A stretch of DNA of 64,000 nucleotides from Apodemus sylvaticus (taxonomy: Eukaryota > Chordata > Mammalia > Rodentia > Muridae): positions 145,428,465-145,492,464 of the forward strand of contig NC_067477.1 in the NCBI RefSeq assembly GCF_947179515.1, read 5' to 3'. A program made the translations under genes and the position numbers. Below are positions 12,201 to 25,343 of the stretch, piece after piece. Every line of letters starts with the position of its first letter. Within the stretch, counting starts at the first letter, position 1. The notes below the pieces were generated by a model. It was given only the letters and a program-made list of their open reading frames with translations, ran no database searches and was not told where the DNA came from.

Positions 12201-13450
12201 TTTGACGAAAGAAAATTGTCCTGTGGGTTCTCTATTGAGGCTACACGTTTAGACGTACACGCCACACCAAATCCTTTCAAGTTACAACGTGTTGTTTAGG
12301 AGATACAAGCTAATTTTTTATGATGCGTTATTTCTTCTAGTAAAGTGTTTCCAATACGTAAGTATTTGCCTTTAGTCTGCCACACTGTATATCCTTATAA
12401 CGTGGTATTCTTACATATTCGTTCGAGAGAAAACTCTCCAGTGTTTTCCCCTTTGAGGCTACAAGCTTAGACATACAGGCAACACCAAAGTTTTTCGCGT
12501 TACAACGTGCTGTTTAGGAAAAACAATATAATTTCGCGCGATGCGGGATTTCCTTAATAAGTGCTTTTCTGACAAATTTTGACCAAGGAAAATTCTCCTA
12601 TGGGTTCTCTTTTGAGGCTACACGTTTAGACATACAGGCCACACCTAATCTTTTTAAGTTACAACGTGTTGTTTAGGAGATACAAGCTAATTTTGTACGA
12701 TAGGTTATTACTTCTCATAAAGTTTTTCTAATAAGTAAGAATATGTCTTTACTCTGCAACACTGTATTTCCTTATAATGTGGTATTCTTACATATTCTTT
12801 CGAGAGAAAACTCTCCTGTGCGTTCTCATTTGAGGCTACACGCTTAGACAAACACGCAACACCAAAGCTTTTCGAGTTACAATGTGTTGTTTAGGAAGAA
12901 CAAGATAATTTCCGACGATGCGGGATTTCCTTAAAACGTGGCTTTCTGACAAATTTTGACGAAAGAAAATTCTCCTGTGGGTTTTCTATTGAGACTACAC
13001 GTTTAGACGTAAACACCACACCAAATCTTTTTGAGTTACAACGTGTTGTTTAGGGGATACAAGCTAATTTTTTTATGATGCCTTATTCCTTCTCGTAAAG
13101 TTTAAGTGTTTCCAATACGTATGTATTTGCCTTTACTCTGCAACACTGTATTTCTTTATTACGTCGTATTCTTACATATACTTTCGACAGTAAACTCTCC
13201 TGTGCATTTTCTTTGGAGGCTACACGCTTAGACATACACGCAACACCAAAGCTTTTCGAGTTACAACGTGTTGTTTAGGAAAAACAAGATAATTTCTCAT
13301 GATGCGGGATTTCATTAAACGTGGTTTTCTGACAAATTTTGATGAAAGAAAATTCTCCTGTGGGTTCTCTTTTGAGGGTACACGTTTCGACGTACACGCC
13401 ACACCAAATCCTTTCGAGTTATAACGTGTTGTTTAGGAGATACAAGCTAA

Positions 13451-14586
13451 TTTTGTACTATGTGTTATTTCTTCTCGTAAAGTTTAAGTGTTTCCAATAA
13501 GTATGTATTTGTCTTTACTCTGCAACACTGTATTTCCTTATAACGTGGTATTCTTACATATTCTTTCGGGAGAAAACTCTCCTGTGCGTTCTCTTTTGAG
13601 GCTACACGCTTAGAAATACACGCAACACCAAAGCTTTTCGAGTTACAACGTGTTGTTTAGGAAAAACAAGATATTTTCGCACGATGCGGGATTTCCGTAA
13701 AACGTGGTTTTTGACAAATTTTGACCAAAGAAAACTCTCCTGTGGGTTCTCTTTTGAGGCTACACGTGTAGACGTACACACCACACCAAATCTTTTCCAG
13801 TTACAATGTGTTGTTTAGGAGATACAAGCTAATTTTGCATGATGTTTTATTTCTTCTCGTAAAGTGTTTCCAATAAGTACGTATTTGTCTATACTCTGCA
13901 ACACTGTATTTCCTTATAACGTGGCATTCTTACATATTCTTTCGAGAGAAAACTCTCCTGGGCGTTCCCCTTTGAGGCTACGCACTTAGACATACACGCA
14001 ACACCAAAGCTTTTCGAGTTACAAAGTGTTGTTTAGGAAAAACAAGATAATTATGCACGATGCGGGATTTCCTTAATAAGTAATTTTCTGACAAATTTTG
14101 ACCAAGGAAAATTCCTCTATGGGTTCTCTTTTGAGGCTACACGTTTAGACGTGCAGGCCACACCAAATCTTTTTAAGTTACAACGTGTTGTTTAGGAGAT
14201 ACAAGCTAATTTTGTACGATGCGTTATTTCTTCTACTAAATTTTTTCCAATAAGTAAGTATATGTCTTTATTCTGCAACACTGTATTTCCTTATAACGTG
14301 GTATTCTTACATATTCTTTCAAGAGAAAACTCTCCTGTGCGTTCTCATTTGAGGCTACACGCTTAGACATATACGCAACACCAAAGCTTTTTGAGTTACA
14401 ACGTGTTGTTTAGGAAGAACAAGATAATTTCCCACGATGCGGGATTTCCTTAAAACGTGGTTTTCTGACAATTTTTGACGAAAGAAAATTCTCCTGTGGG
14501 TTCTCTTTTGAGGCTACACGTTTAGATGTACACGCCACACCAAATCTTTTTGAGTTTCAACGGGTTGTTTAGGAGATACAAGCTAA
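13451..14586 (+). repeat. Three-dimer duplication inside copy 2, first unit (1,136 bp)
   Basis: Marks such as TTTTGTACTATGTGTTATTT, TTCGGGAGAAAAC, CGCTTAGAAATACACGC, AAGATATTTTCGC and CTCCTGGGCGTTCCCC occur in this order here and again 1,136 bp later. Copy 3 has the series once, so the duplication belongs to copy 2. Confidence 0.87.
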
Positions 14587-15722
14587 TTTTGTACTATGTG
14601 TTATTTCTTCTCGTAAAGTTTAAGTGTTTCCAATAAGTATGTATTTGTCTTTACTCTGCAACACTGTATTTCCTTATAACGTGGTATTCTTACATATTCT
14701 TTCGGGAGAAAACTCTCCTGTGCGTTCTCTTTTGAAGCTACACGCTTAGAAATACACGCAACACCAAAGCTTTTCGAGTTACAACGTGTTATTTAGGAAA
14801 AACAAGATATTTTCGCACGATGCGGGATTTCCGTAAAACGTGGTTTTTGACAAATTTTGACCAAAGAAAACTCTCCTGTGGGTTCTCTTTTGAGGCTACA
14901 CGTTTAGACGTACACACCACACCAAATCTTTTCCAGTTACAATGTGTTGTTTAGGAGATACAAGCTAATTTTGCATGATGCTTTATGTCTTCTCGTAAAG
15001 TGTTTCCAATAAGTACGTATTTGTCTATACTCTGCAACACTGTATTTCCTTATAACGTGGCATTCTTACATATTCTTTCGAGAGAAAACTCTCCTGGGCG
15101 TTCCCCTTTGAGGCTACGCACTTAGACATACACGCAACACCAAAGCTTTTCGAGTTACAACGTGTTGTTTAGGAAAAACAAGATAATTACGCAAGATGCG
15201 GGATTTCCTTAATAAGTGGTTTTCTGACAAATTTTGACCAAGGAAAATTCCTCTATGGGTTCTCTTTTGAGGCTACACGTTTAGACGTGCAGGCCACACC
15301 AAATCTTTTTAAGTTACAACGTGTTGTTTAGGAGATACAAGCTAATTTTGTACGATGCGTTATTTCTTCTCCTAAAGTTTTTCCAATAAGTAAGTATATG
15401 TCTTTATTCTGCAACACTGTATTTCCGTATAACGTGGTATTCTTACATATTCTTTCAAGAGAAAACTCTCCTGTGCGTTCTCATTTGAGGCTACACGCTT
15501 AGACATATACGCAACACCAAAGCTTTTCGAGTTACAACGTGTTGTTTAGGAAGAACAAGATAATTTCCCACGATGCGGGATTTCCTTAAAACGTGGTTTT
15601 CTGACAAATTTTGACGAAAGAAAATTCTCCTGTGGGTTCTCTTTTGAGGCTACACGTTTAGATGTACACGCCACACCAAATCTTTTTGAGTTTCAACGTG
15701 TTGTTTAGGAGATACATGCTAA
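14587..15722 (+). repeat. Three-dimer duplication inside copy 2, second unit (1,136 bp)
   Basis: Second copy of the block above, at a fixed 1,136-bp offset. The match fades near 15.7 kb, where a TTTCAACGTG start and ATACATGCTAATTTTTTTACG appear. That same pair follows at about 21.37 kb in copy 3. Confidence 0.85.
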
Positions 15723-17650
15723 TTTTTTTACGATGCATTATTTCTTCTCGTAAAGTTTAAGTGTTTTCAATACGTATGTATTTGCCTTTACTCTGCAACA
15801 CTGTATTTCCTTATAACGTGGTATTCTTACATATTCTTTTGAGAGAAAACTCTCCTGTGTGTTCTCTTTGGAGGCTACATGCTTAGACATACACGCAAAA
15901 CCAAAGCTTTTCGAGTTACAACGTGTTGTTTAGGAAAAACAAGATAATTTCGCATGATGCGGGATTTCCTTAAAATGTGGTTATCTGACAAATTTTGACG
16001 AAAGAAAATTCTCCTGTGGGTTCTCTTTTGCGGATACACGTTTAGACGTACAAGCCACACCAAATCCTTTCGAGTTATAACGTGTTGTTTAGGAGATACA
16101 AGTTAATTTTGTACTATGTGTTATTTCTACTCGTAAAGTTTAAGTGTTTCCAATAAGTATGTACTTGTCTTTACTCTGCAACACTGTATTTCCTTATAAC
16201 GTGGTATTCCTACATATTCTTTCGGGAAAAAACTCTCCTGTGCGTTCTCTTTTAAGGCTACACGCTTAGACATACACGCAACCCCAAAGCTTTTCGAGTT
16301 ACAACATGTTGTTTAGGAAAAACAAGATAATTATGCACGATGCGGGATTTCCTTAAAAGGAGTTTTTGACAAATTTTGAGGAAAGAAAAATCTCCTATGG
16401 GTTCTCTTTGAGGCTACACGTTTAGACGTACACGCCACACCAAATCTTTTCGAGTTACAGCGTGTTGTTTAGGAGATACAAGCTAATTTTGCATGATGCG
16501 TTATTTCTTCTCGTAAAGTGTTTCCAATAAGTACGTATTTGTCTTTACTCTGCAACACTGTATTTCCTTATCACATGGTATTCTTACATATTCTTTCGAG
16601 AGAAAACTATCCTGTGCATTGTCTTTGGAGGCTACACGCTTAGACATACACGCAACACCAAAGCTTTTCGAGTTACAACGTGTTGATTAGGAAAAACAAG
16701 ATAATTTCGCCCGATGCGGGATTTCCTTAATACGTGGTTTTCTGACAATATTGACCAAAGAAAATTCTCCTGTGTGTTCTCTTTTGAGGCTAAACGTTCA
16801 GACGTACATGCCACACCAAATCTTTTTGAGTTACCACGTGTTGTTTTGGAGATTCAAGCTAATTTTGTACCATGCGTTATTTCTTCTCATAATGTGTTTC
16901 CAATAAGTACATATATGTCTTTACTCTGCAGCAATATATTTCCTTATAACGTGGTATTCTTACATATTCTTTCGAGAGAAAACTCTCCTGTGCATTCTCT
17001 TTTGAGGCTGCACGCTTAGACATACACGCAACACCAAAGCTTTTCTAGTTACAACGTGTTGCTTAGGAAAAACAAGATAATTTCGCACGATGCGGGATTT
17101 CCTTAAAACGTGGTTTTCTGACAAATTTTGACGAAAGAAAACTCTCCTGTGGGTTCTCTTTTGAGGCTACACGTTCAGACGTACATGCCACACCAAATCC
17201 TTTTGAGTTACAACATGTTGTTTAGGACATACAAGCTAATTTTGCAAGATTCGTTATTTTTCTCATAAAGTGCTTCCAATACGGACGTATTTGTCTTTAC
17301 TCTGCCACACTGTATTTCCTTATAACGTGGTATTCTTACATATTCTTTCGAGAGAAAACTCTCCTGTGCGTTCTCTTTTGGGGCTACACGCTTCGAAATA
17401 CACCCTACACCAAAGCTTTTCGAGTTAAAACGAGCTGTTTAGGAAGAACAAGATAATTTCTCACGATGCGGGATTTCCTTAAAACGAGGTTTTCTGACAA
17501 ATTTTGACGAAAGAAAATTGTCCTGTGGGTTCTCTTTTGAGGCTACACGTTTAGACGTACACGCCACACCAAATCTTTTCGAGTTACAACGTGTTGTTTA
17601 GGAGATACAAGCTAATTTTGTACGATGCTTTATTTCATCTCGTAAAGTTT

Positions 17651-20600
17651 ATGGGTTTCCAATACATACGTATTTGTCTTTATTCTGCAACACTGTATTT
17701 CCTTATAACGTGGTATCCTTACAAATTCTATCGAGAAAAAACTCTCCTGTGCGTTCTGTTTTGAGGCTACACGCTTAGACATACACGCAACACCAAAGCT
17801 TTTCGAGTTACAATGTGTTGTTTAGGAAAAACAAGATAATTTCGCACGATGCGGGATGTATTTAAAACGTGGTTTCTGAAAAATTTTGACGAAAGAAAAT
17901 TCTCCTGTGGGTTCTCTTTTGAGGCTACACGTTTAGACGTACACGCCACACCAAATCTTTTCGAGTTACAACGTGTTGTTTAGGAGATAAAAGCTAATTT
18001 TGTACGATGCGTTATTTCTTCTAGTAAAGTGTTTCCAATACGTACGTATTTGCCTTTAGTCTGCAACACTGTATTTCCTTATAACGTGGTATTCTTACAT
18101 ATTCTTTCGAGAAAAAACTCTCCTGTGCATCCTCTTTTGAGGCTACACGCTTAGACATACACGCAACACCAAAGCTTTTCGCGTTACAACGTGTTGTTTA
18201 GGAAAAACAAGGTAATTTCGCACAATGAGGGATTTCCTTAATACGTGGTTTTCTGATATATTTTGACCAAAGAAAATTCTCCTATGGGTTCTCTTTTGAG
18301 ACTACACGTTTAGACGTACAGGCCACTCCAAATCTTTTTAAGTTACAACGTGATGTTTAGGCGATACAAGCTAATTTTGTACGATGCGTTATTTCTTCTT
18401 GTAAAGTTTTTCCAATAAATATTTGTCTTTACTCTGCAACACTGTATTTCCTTATAACGTGGCATTCTTGCATATTCTTTCGAGAGAAAACTCTCCTCTG
18501 CGTTCTCTTTTGGGGCTACCTGCTTAGACATACACCCAACACCAAAGCTTTTCGAGTTAAAAAGTGTTGTTCAGGAAGAACTAGATAATTTCTCACGTTG
18601 CGTGATTTCCTTAAAACGTGGTTTTCTGACAAAATTTGATGAAAGAAAATTGTCCTGTGGGTTCTCTTTTGAGGCTACACGTTTAGACTACATACCACAC
18701 CAAATCTTTTCGAGTTACAACGTGTTGTTTAGGAGATACAAGCTAATTTTGTACGATGCTTTATTTCATCTCGTAAAGTTTATGGGTTTCCAATACATAC
18801 GTATTTGTCTTTACTCTGCAACACTGTATTCCCTTATAACGTGGTATTCTTACATATTCTTTCGAGAGAAAACTCTCCTGTGCGTTCTCTTTTGAGGCTA
18901 CATGCTTAGACATACACGCAACACCAAAGCTTTTCGAGTTACAATGTGTTGTTTAGGAAAAACAAGATAATTTCACACGATGCGGGATTTCCTTAAAACG
19001 TGGATTTCTGAAAATTTTTGACGAAAGAAAATTGTCCTGTGGGTTCTCTTTTGAGGCTACACGTTTAGACGTACACGCCACACCAAATCCTTTCAAGTTA
19101 CAACGTGTTGTTTAGGAGATACAAGCTAATTTTGTATGATGCGTTATTTCTTCTCGTAAAGTGTTTCCAATACGTACGTATTTGCCTTTAGTCTGCAACA
19201 CTGTATTTCCTTATAACGTGGTATTCTTACATATTCTTTCGAGAGAAAACTCTCCTGTGTGTTCCCCTTTGAGGCTACAAGCTTAGACATACAGGCAACA
19301 CCAAAGTTTTTCGCGTTACAACGTGCTGTTTAGGAAAAACAATATAATTTCGCGCGATGCGGGATTTCCTTAATAAGTGGTTTTCTGACAAATTTTGACA
19401 AAGGATAATTCTCCTATGGGTTCTCTTTTGAGGCTACACGTTTAGACGTACAGGCCACACCTAATCTTTTTACGTTACAACGTGTTGTTTAGGAGATACA
19501 AGCTAATTTTGTACGATAGGTTATTTCTTCTCGTAAAGTTTTTCGAATAAGTAAGAATATGTCTTTACTCTGCAACACTGTATTTCCTTATAATGTGGTA
19601 TTCTTACATATTCTTTCGAGAGAAAACTCTCCTGTGCATTCACATTTGAGGCTACACGCTTAGACATACACGCAACACCAAAGCTTTTCGAGTTACAATG
19701 TGTTGTTTAGGAAGAACAAGATAATTTCCCACGATGCGGGATTTCCTTAAAACGTGGTTTTCTGACACATTTTGAGGAAAGAAAATTCTCCTGTGGGTTC
19801 TCTATTGAGGCTACACGTTTAGACGTACACACCACACCAAATCTTTTTGAGTTACAACGTGTTGTTTAGGAGATACAAGCTAATTTTTTTATGATGCCTT
19901 ATTTCTTCTCGTAAAGTTTAAGTGTTTCCAATACGTATGTATTTGCCTTTACTCTGCAACACTGTATTTCCTTATTACGTGGTATTCTTACATATTCTTT
20001 CGACAGTAAACTCTCCTGTGCGTTTTCTTTGGAGGCTACACGCTTAGACATACACGGAACACCAATGCTTTTCGAGTTACAACGTGTTGTTTAGGAAAAA
20101 CAAGATAATTTCGCATGATGCGGGATTTCCTTAAAACGTGGTTTTCTGACAAATTTTGATGAAAGAAAATTCTCCTGTGGGTTCTCTTTTGAGGATACAC
20201 GTTTCGACGTACACGCCACATCAAATCCTTTCGAGTTATAACGTGTTGTTTAGGAGATACAATCTAATTTTGTACTATGTGTTATTTCTTCTCGTAAAGT
20301 TTAAGTGTTTCCAATAAGTATGTATTTGTCTTTACTCTGCAACACTGTATTTCCTTATAATGTGGTATTCTTACATATTCTTTCGGGAGAAAACTCTCCT
20401 GTGCGTTCTCTTTTGAGGCTACACGCTTAGAAATAAACGCAACACCAAAGCTTTTCGAGTTACAACGTGTTGTTTAGGAAAAACAAGATATTTTCGCACG
20501 ATGCGGGATTTCCGTAAAACGTGGTTTTTGACAAATTTTGACCAAAGAAAATTCTCCTGTGGTTTCTCTTTTGAGGCTACACGTTTAGCCGTACACACCA

Positions 20601-21640
20601 CACCAAATCTTTTCCAGTTACAATGTGTTGTTTAGGAGATAAAAGCTAATTTTGCATGATGCTTTATTTCTTCTCATAAAGTGTTTCCAATAAGTACGTA
20701 TTTGTCTATACTCTGCAACACTGTATTTCCTTATAACGTGGCATTCTTACATATTCTTTAGAGAGAAAACTCTCCTGGGCGTTCCCCTTTGAGGCTACGC
20801 ACTTAGACATACACGCAACACCAAAGCTTTTCGAGTTACAACGTGTTGTTTAGGAAAAACAAGATAATAACGCACGATGCGGGATTTCCTTAATAAGTGG
20901 TTTTCTGACAAATTTTGACCAAGGAAAATTCCTCTATGGGTTCTCTTTTGAGGCTACACGTTTAGACGTGCAGGCCACACCAAATCTTTTTAAGCTACAA
21001 CGTGTTGTTTAGGAGATACAAGCTAATTTTGTACGATGCGTTATTTCTTCTCCTAAAGTTTTTCCAATAAGTAAGTATATGTCTTTATTCTGCAACACTG
21101 TATTTCCTTATAACGTGGTATTCTTACATATTCTTTCAAGAGAAAACTCTCCTGTGCGTTCTCATTTGAGGCTACACGCTTAGACATATACGCAACACCA
21201 AAGCTTTTCGAGTTACAACGTGTTGTTTAGGAAGAACAAGATAATTTCCCACGATGCGGGATTTCCTTAAAATGTGGTTTTCTGACAATTTTTGACGAAA
21301 GAAAATCTCCTGTGGGATCTCTTTTGAGGCTACACGTTTAGATGTACACGCCACACCAAATCATATTGATTTTCAACGTGTTGTTTAGGAGATACATGCT
21401 AATTTTTTTACGATGCGTTATTTCTTCTCGTAAAGTTTAAGTGTTTCCAATACGTATGTATTTGCCTTTACTCTGCAACACTGTATTTCCTTATAACGTG
21501 GTATTCTTACATATTCTTTCGAGAGAAAATTCTCCTGTGCGTTCTCTTTGGAGGCTACATGCTTAGACATACACGCAAAACCAAAGCTTTTCGAGTTACA
21601 ACGTGTTGTTTAGGAAAAACAAGATAATTTCGCACGATGC
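17651..21640 (+). repeat. Higher-order repeat copy 3, truncated (about 4.0 kb)
   Basis: Matches copy 2 at offset 6,816 from the ATGGGTTTCC mark, then at offset 5,680 from about 21.37 kb because the inner three-dimer duplication is absent. Similarity to the corresponding part of copy 2 (about 15.86-15.96 kb, with GCAAAACCAAAGC) ends near 21,640. After that the units carry different variants, such as AGAAAAGTGTCCTGTGGG. The right edge is approximate. Confidence 0.82.
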
Positions 21641-23796
21641 GGGATTTCCTTAAAACGTGGTTTTCTGACAAATTTTGACGAAAGAAAAGTGTCCTGTGGG
21701 TTCTCTTTTGAGGCTACACGTTTAGTCGTACACACCACAACAAATCATTTCGAGTTACAACGTGTTGTTTAGGAGATACAAGCTAATTTTGTACGATACT
21801 TTATTTCATCTCGTAAAGTTTATGGGTTTCCAATACATATGTATTTGTCTTTACTCTGCAACACTGTATTTCCTTATAACGTGGTATTCTTACACATTCT
21901 ATCGAGAAACAACTCTGCTGTGCGTTCTCTTTTGAGGCTACACGCTTAGACATACACGCAACACCAAAGCTTTTCGAGTTACAACATGTTGTTTAGGAAA
22001 AACAAGATAATTTCGCAGGATGCGGGATTTCCATAAAACGTGGTTTTCTGAAAAATTTTGACGAAAGAAAATTCTCCTGTGGGTTCTCTTTTGAGGCTAC
22101 ATGTTTAGACGTACACGCCACACCAAATCTTTTCGAGTTACAACGTGTTGTTTAGGAGATACAAGCTAATTTTGTACGTTGCTTTATTTCTTCTCGTAAA
22201 GTGTTTCCAATACGTATGTATTTGCCTTTAGTCTGAAACACTGTATTTCCTTATAACGTGGTATTCTTACATATTCTTTCGAGAGAAAACTCTCCTGTGC
22301 GTTATCTTTTGAGGCTACACGCTTACACATACACGCAACACCAAAGCTTTTCGAGTTACAACGTGTTGTTTAGGAAAAACCAGATAATTGCGCACGATGC
22401 GGGATTTCCTTAAAACGTGGTTTTCTGGAAAATTTTGACGAAAGAAAATTCTCCAGTCGGTTCTCTTTTGAGGCTACACGTTTAGATGTACAGGCCACAC
22501 CAAATCTTTTTAAGTTACAACGTTATGTTTAGGAGATACAAGCTAATTTTTTACGATGCGTTATTTCTTCTCCTAAAGTTTTTCCAATAAGTAAGTATTT
22601 GTCTTTACTCTACAACACTGTGTTTCCTAATAACGTGGTATTCTTACATATTCTTTCGAGAAAAAACTCTCCTTTGCATTCTCTTTTGAGGCTACACGCT
22701 TAGACATACACGCAACAACAAAGCTTTTCGAGTTACAATGTGTTGTTTCGAAAAAACAAGATAATTTCGCACAATGCGGGATTTCCATAAAACGTGGTTT
22801 TCTGACAAATTTTGAAGAAAGAAAATTCTCCTGTCTGTTCTCTTTTGAGGCTACACATTTAGACGTACACGCCACACCAAATCTTTTCGAGTTATAACGT
22901 GTTGTTTAGGAGATACAAACTAATTTTGTACGATGCCTTATTTCTTCTCGAAAAGTTTAAGTGTTTCCAATAAGTACGTATTTGTCTTTACTCTGCAAAA
23001 CTGTATTTCCTTATAACGTGGTATTCTTACATATTCTTTCGAGAGAAAACTCTCCTGTGCATTCTCTTTTGAGGCTACACACTTTGACATACACGTAACA
23101 CCAAAGCTTTTCGAGTTACAATGTGTTGTTTAGGAAAAATAAAATAATTTAGCACGATGCGGGATTTCCTTAAAACGTGGTTTTCTGACAAATTTTGACG
23201 AAAGAAAATACTCATGTGGGTTCTCTTTTGAGGCTACACGTTTAGACTTACACGCCACACCAAATCCTTTCGAGTTACAACGTGTTGGTTAGGAGATACA
23301 AGCTAATTTTTTAAGATGCATTATTTCTTCTCGTAAAGTTTAAATGTTTCCAATACGTACGTATTTGCCTTTACTCTGCAACACTGTATTTCTTTATAAC
23401 GTTGTAATCTTGCATATTCTTTCGAGAGAAAAACTCTCCTGTGCGTTCTCTTTAGAGGCTACATGCTTAGACATACACGCAACACCAAAGCTTTTCGAAT
23501 AACAACCTGTTGTTTAGGAAGAACAAGATAATTTCTCACGATGCGGGATTTCCTTAAAACGTGGTTTTCTGACAAATTTTGACGAAAGAAAATTGTCCTG
23601 TGGTTCTCTTTTGAGGCTACACGTTTAGACGTACACGCCGCACCAAATCTTTTCGAGTTACAACGTGTTGTTTAGGAGATACAAGCTAATTTTGTATGAT
23701 GCTTTATTTCATCTCGCTAATTTTAAGGGTTTCCAAAACGTAAGAATTTGTCTTTATTCTGCAACACTGTACTTCCTTTTAACGTGGTATTCTTAC
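21641..23796 (+). repeat. Diverged satellite up to the first inversion point
   Basis: About 5.7 dimers without a clear higher-order period. From about 23,040 the units carry marks shared with the right-hand + block: CTTTGACATACACGTAACACC, TAATTTAGCACGATGCGG, AAAATACTC-TGTGGG, TCTTGCATATTC and GTACTTCCTT. The last A monomer stops at 23,796 after TATTCTTAC. No gene is seen. Confidence 0.85.
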
Positions 23797-23800
23797 TCGA
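23786..23800. other. Polarity switch 1 (+ to -)
   Basis: An A monomer in + orientation is cut after TATTCTTAC (ends 23,796) and is followed at once by TCGAAAAGC, the reverse complement of an A monomer end. The inverted copy then reaches its own GTAAGAATACC at 23,881, giving an inverted repeat with an 84-bp spacer (23,797-23,880). About 80 bp of the + A monomer (ATATTCTTTCG through AAGCTTTT) is missing at the joint. The last two bases (AC) could belong to either side. Confidence 0.93.
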
Positions 23801-24590
23801 AAAGCTTTGGTGTTGCGTGTATGTCTAAGCGTGTAGCCTCAAAAGAGAACGCACAGGAGAGTTTTCTCTCGAAAGAATATGTAAGAATACCATGTTATTT
23901 GGAAATACAGTGTTGCAGAGTAAAGACCAATATGTATATATTGGAAACACTTTATGAGAAGAAATAACGTATGGTAAAAAATTTGCTTGTATCTCCTAAA
24001 AAACACGTTGTAACTCAAAAAGGTTTGGTGTGGTGTTTACATCTAAACGTGTAGCCTCAAAAGAGAACCCACAGGAGAATTTTCTTTCGTCAGAATTTTT
24101 TCAGAAAACCACGTTTTAAGGAAATCCTGAATCATGTGAAATTATCTTGTTTTTCCTAAACAACACGTTGTAACTCGAAAAGCTTTGGTGTTGCGTGTAT
24201 GTCTAAACGTATGGCCTCAAAGAGAACCCACAGGGGAGTTTTCTCTCGAAAGAATATATAAGAATGCCACGTTATAAGGAAATACAGTGTTGCAGAGTAA
24301 AGACAAATATGTACGTATTGCAAACACTTTTCGAGAAGAAAAAACGCATCATACAAAATTAGCTTGTATCTCCTAAACAACACGTTGTGACTTGAATAGC
24401 TTTGGTGCTGCATGTATGTCTAAGCATGTAGCCTCAAAAGAGAACGCACAGGAGAATTTTCTCTCGAAAGAATATGTAAGAATACCACGTTATAAGAAAA
24501 TAGAGAGTTGCAGAGTAAAGACAAATAGGTACTTATTGGAAACACTTTACGAGAAGAAATAATATATCGTACAAAATTAGCTTGTATCTC

Positions 24591-25343
24591 CTAAACAACA
24601 CGTTGTAACTCGAAAAGATTTGGTTTGGCATGTACATCTAAACGTGAAGCCTCAAAAGAGAACCCACAGGAGAATTTTCGTTCGTCAAAATTTTTCAGAA
24701 AACCAGGATTTAAGGAAATCCCGCATCGTGCGAAATTATCTTGTTTTTCCAAAACAACAAGTTGTAACTCGGAAAGCTTTGGTGTTGCGTGTATGCCTAA
24801 GCGTGTAGCCTCAAAAGACAACGCACAGGAGAGGTTTCTCTCGAAAGAATATTTAAGAATACCACGTTATATGGAAATACAGTGTTGCAGAGTAAAGACA
24901 AATATGTACATATTGGAAACACTTTACAAGAAGAAATAACGCATGGTACAAAATTAGCCTGTATCTCCTAAACAACACGTTGTAACTCAAAAGGATTTGA
25001 TGTGGTCATTACATCTAAACATGTAGCCTCAAAAAGAACCCACAGGAGTATTTTCTTTCGTCAAATTTTTTACAGAAAACCACGTTTTAAGGAAATCCAT
25101 CATCGTGCGAAATTATGTTGTTTTTCCTAAAGAACACGTTGTGACTCGAAAAGCTTTGGGGTTGCGTGTATGTCTAAACGTGTGGCCTCTAAAGAGAACG
25201 CACAGGAGAGTTTTCTCTCGAAAGAATATGTAAGAATACCACGTTATGAGGACATACAGTGTTGCAGAGTAAAGACAAATACGTACGTATTGTAAACACT
25301 TTACGAGAAGAAATAACGCGTCTACAAAATTAGCTTGTATCTC
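24591..25343 (-). repeat. Two-dimer tandem duplication, first unit (753 bp)
   Basis: Ordered marks recur at a fixed 753-bp offset: GATTTGGTTTGGCATGTAC, AAAACCAGGATTTAAGG, GACAACGCACAGGAGAGGTT, CGTTATATGGAAATACAG, CTTTACAAGAAGAAATAAC and GGATTTGATGTGGTCATTAC. The same set, in diverged form, reappears near 28.4-28.8 and 30.65-31.05 kb as part of the 2.26-kb family. Confidence 0.85.

Larger units (their letters stand above)
10835..17650 (+). repeat. Higher-order repeat copy 2 (6,816 bp)
   Basis: This copy is bounded by the same ATGGGTTTCC mark and has the same total length as copy 1, but with its extra three dimers elsewhere. The block at 13,451-14,586 is repeated at 14,587-15,722. Against copy 3 the offset is a constant 6,816 from about 10.8 to 14.5 kb, then 5,680 from about 15.7 kb. 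Equal lengths of copies 1 and 2 therefore come from different 1,136-bp events. Confidence 0.9.
1..23796 (+). repeat. Left satellite block, direct orientation
   Basis: All monomers read B then A on the + strand. The block ends abruptly inside an A monomer, after its GGTATTCTTAC motif, where the sequence switches to reverse-complement units. It contains the 6,816-bp higher-order repeat from 4,019 to about 21,640. Its last 0.7 kb (from about 23,040) carries variants, such as CGCTTTGACATACACGTAAC-like and GTACTTCCTT, that are also found in the right-hand + block after 52.1 kb. Confidence 0.95.

Noticed and set aside
23665..23967. Open reading frame of 100 codons crossing the first polarity switch
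   Set aside because: It is a chance fusion of a forward A frame with a reversed A frame at the inversion joint; neither half is a gene.
24625..24939. Repeated 60-104-codon frames starting near the monomer end (peptides of the ASKEN type)
   Set aside because: These occur on whichever strand carries the reversed unit, throughout the array. They arise because one frame of the satellite has few stops; many copies are broken. They are shadows of the repeat, not a gene family.
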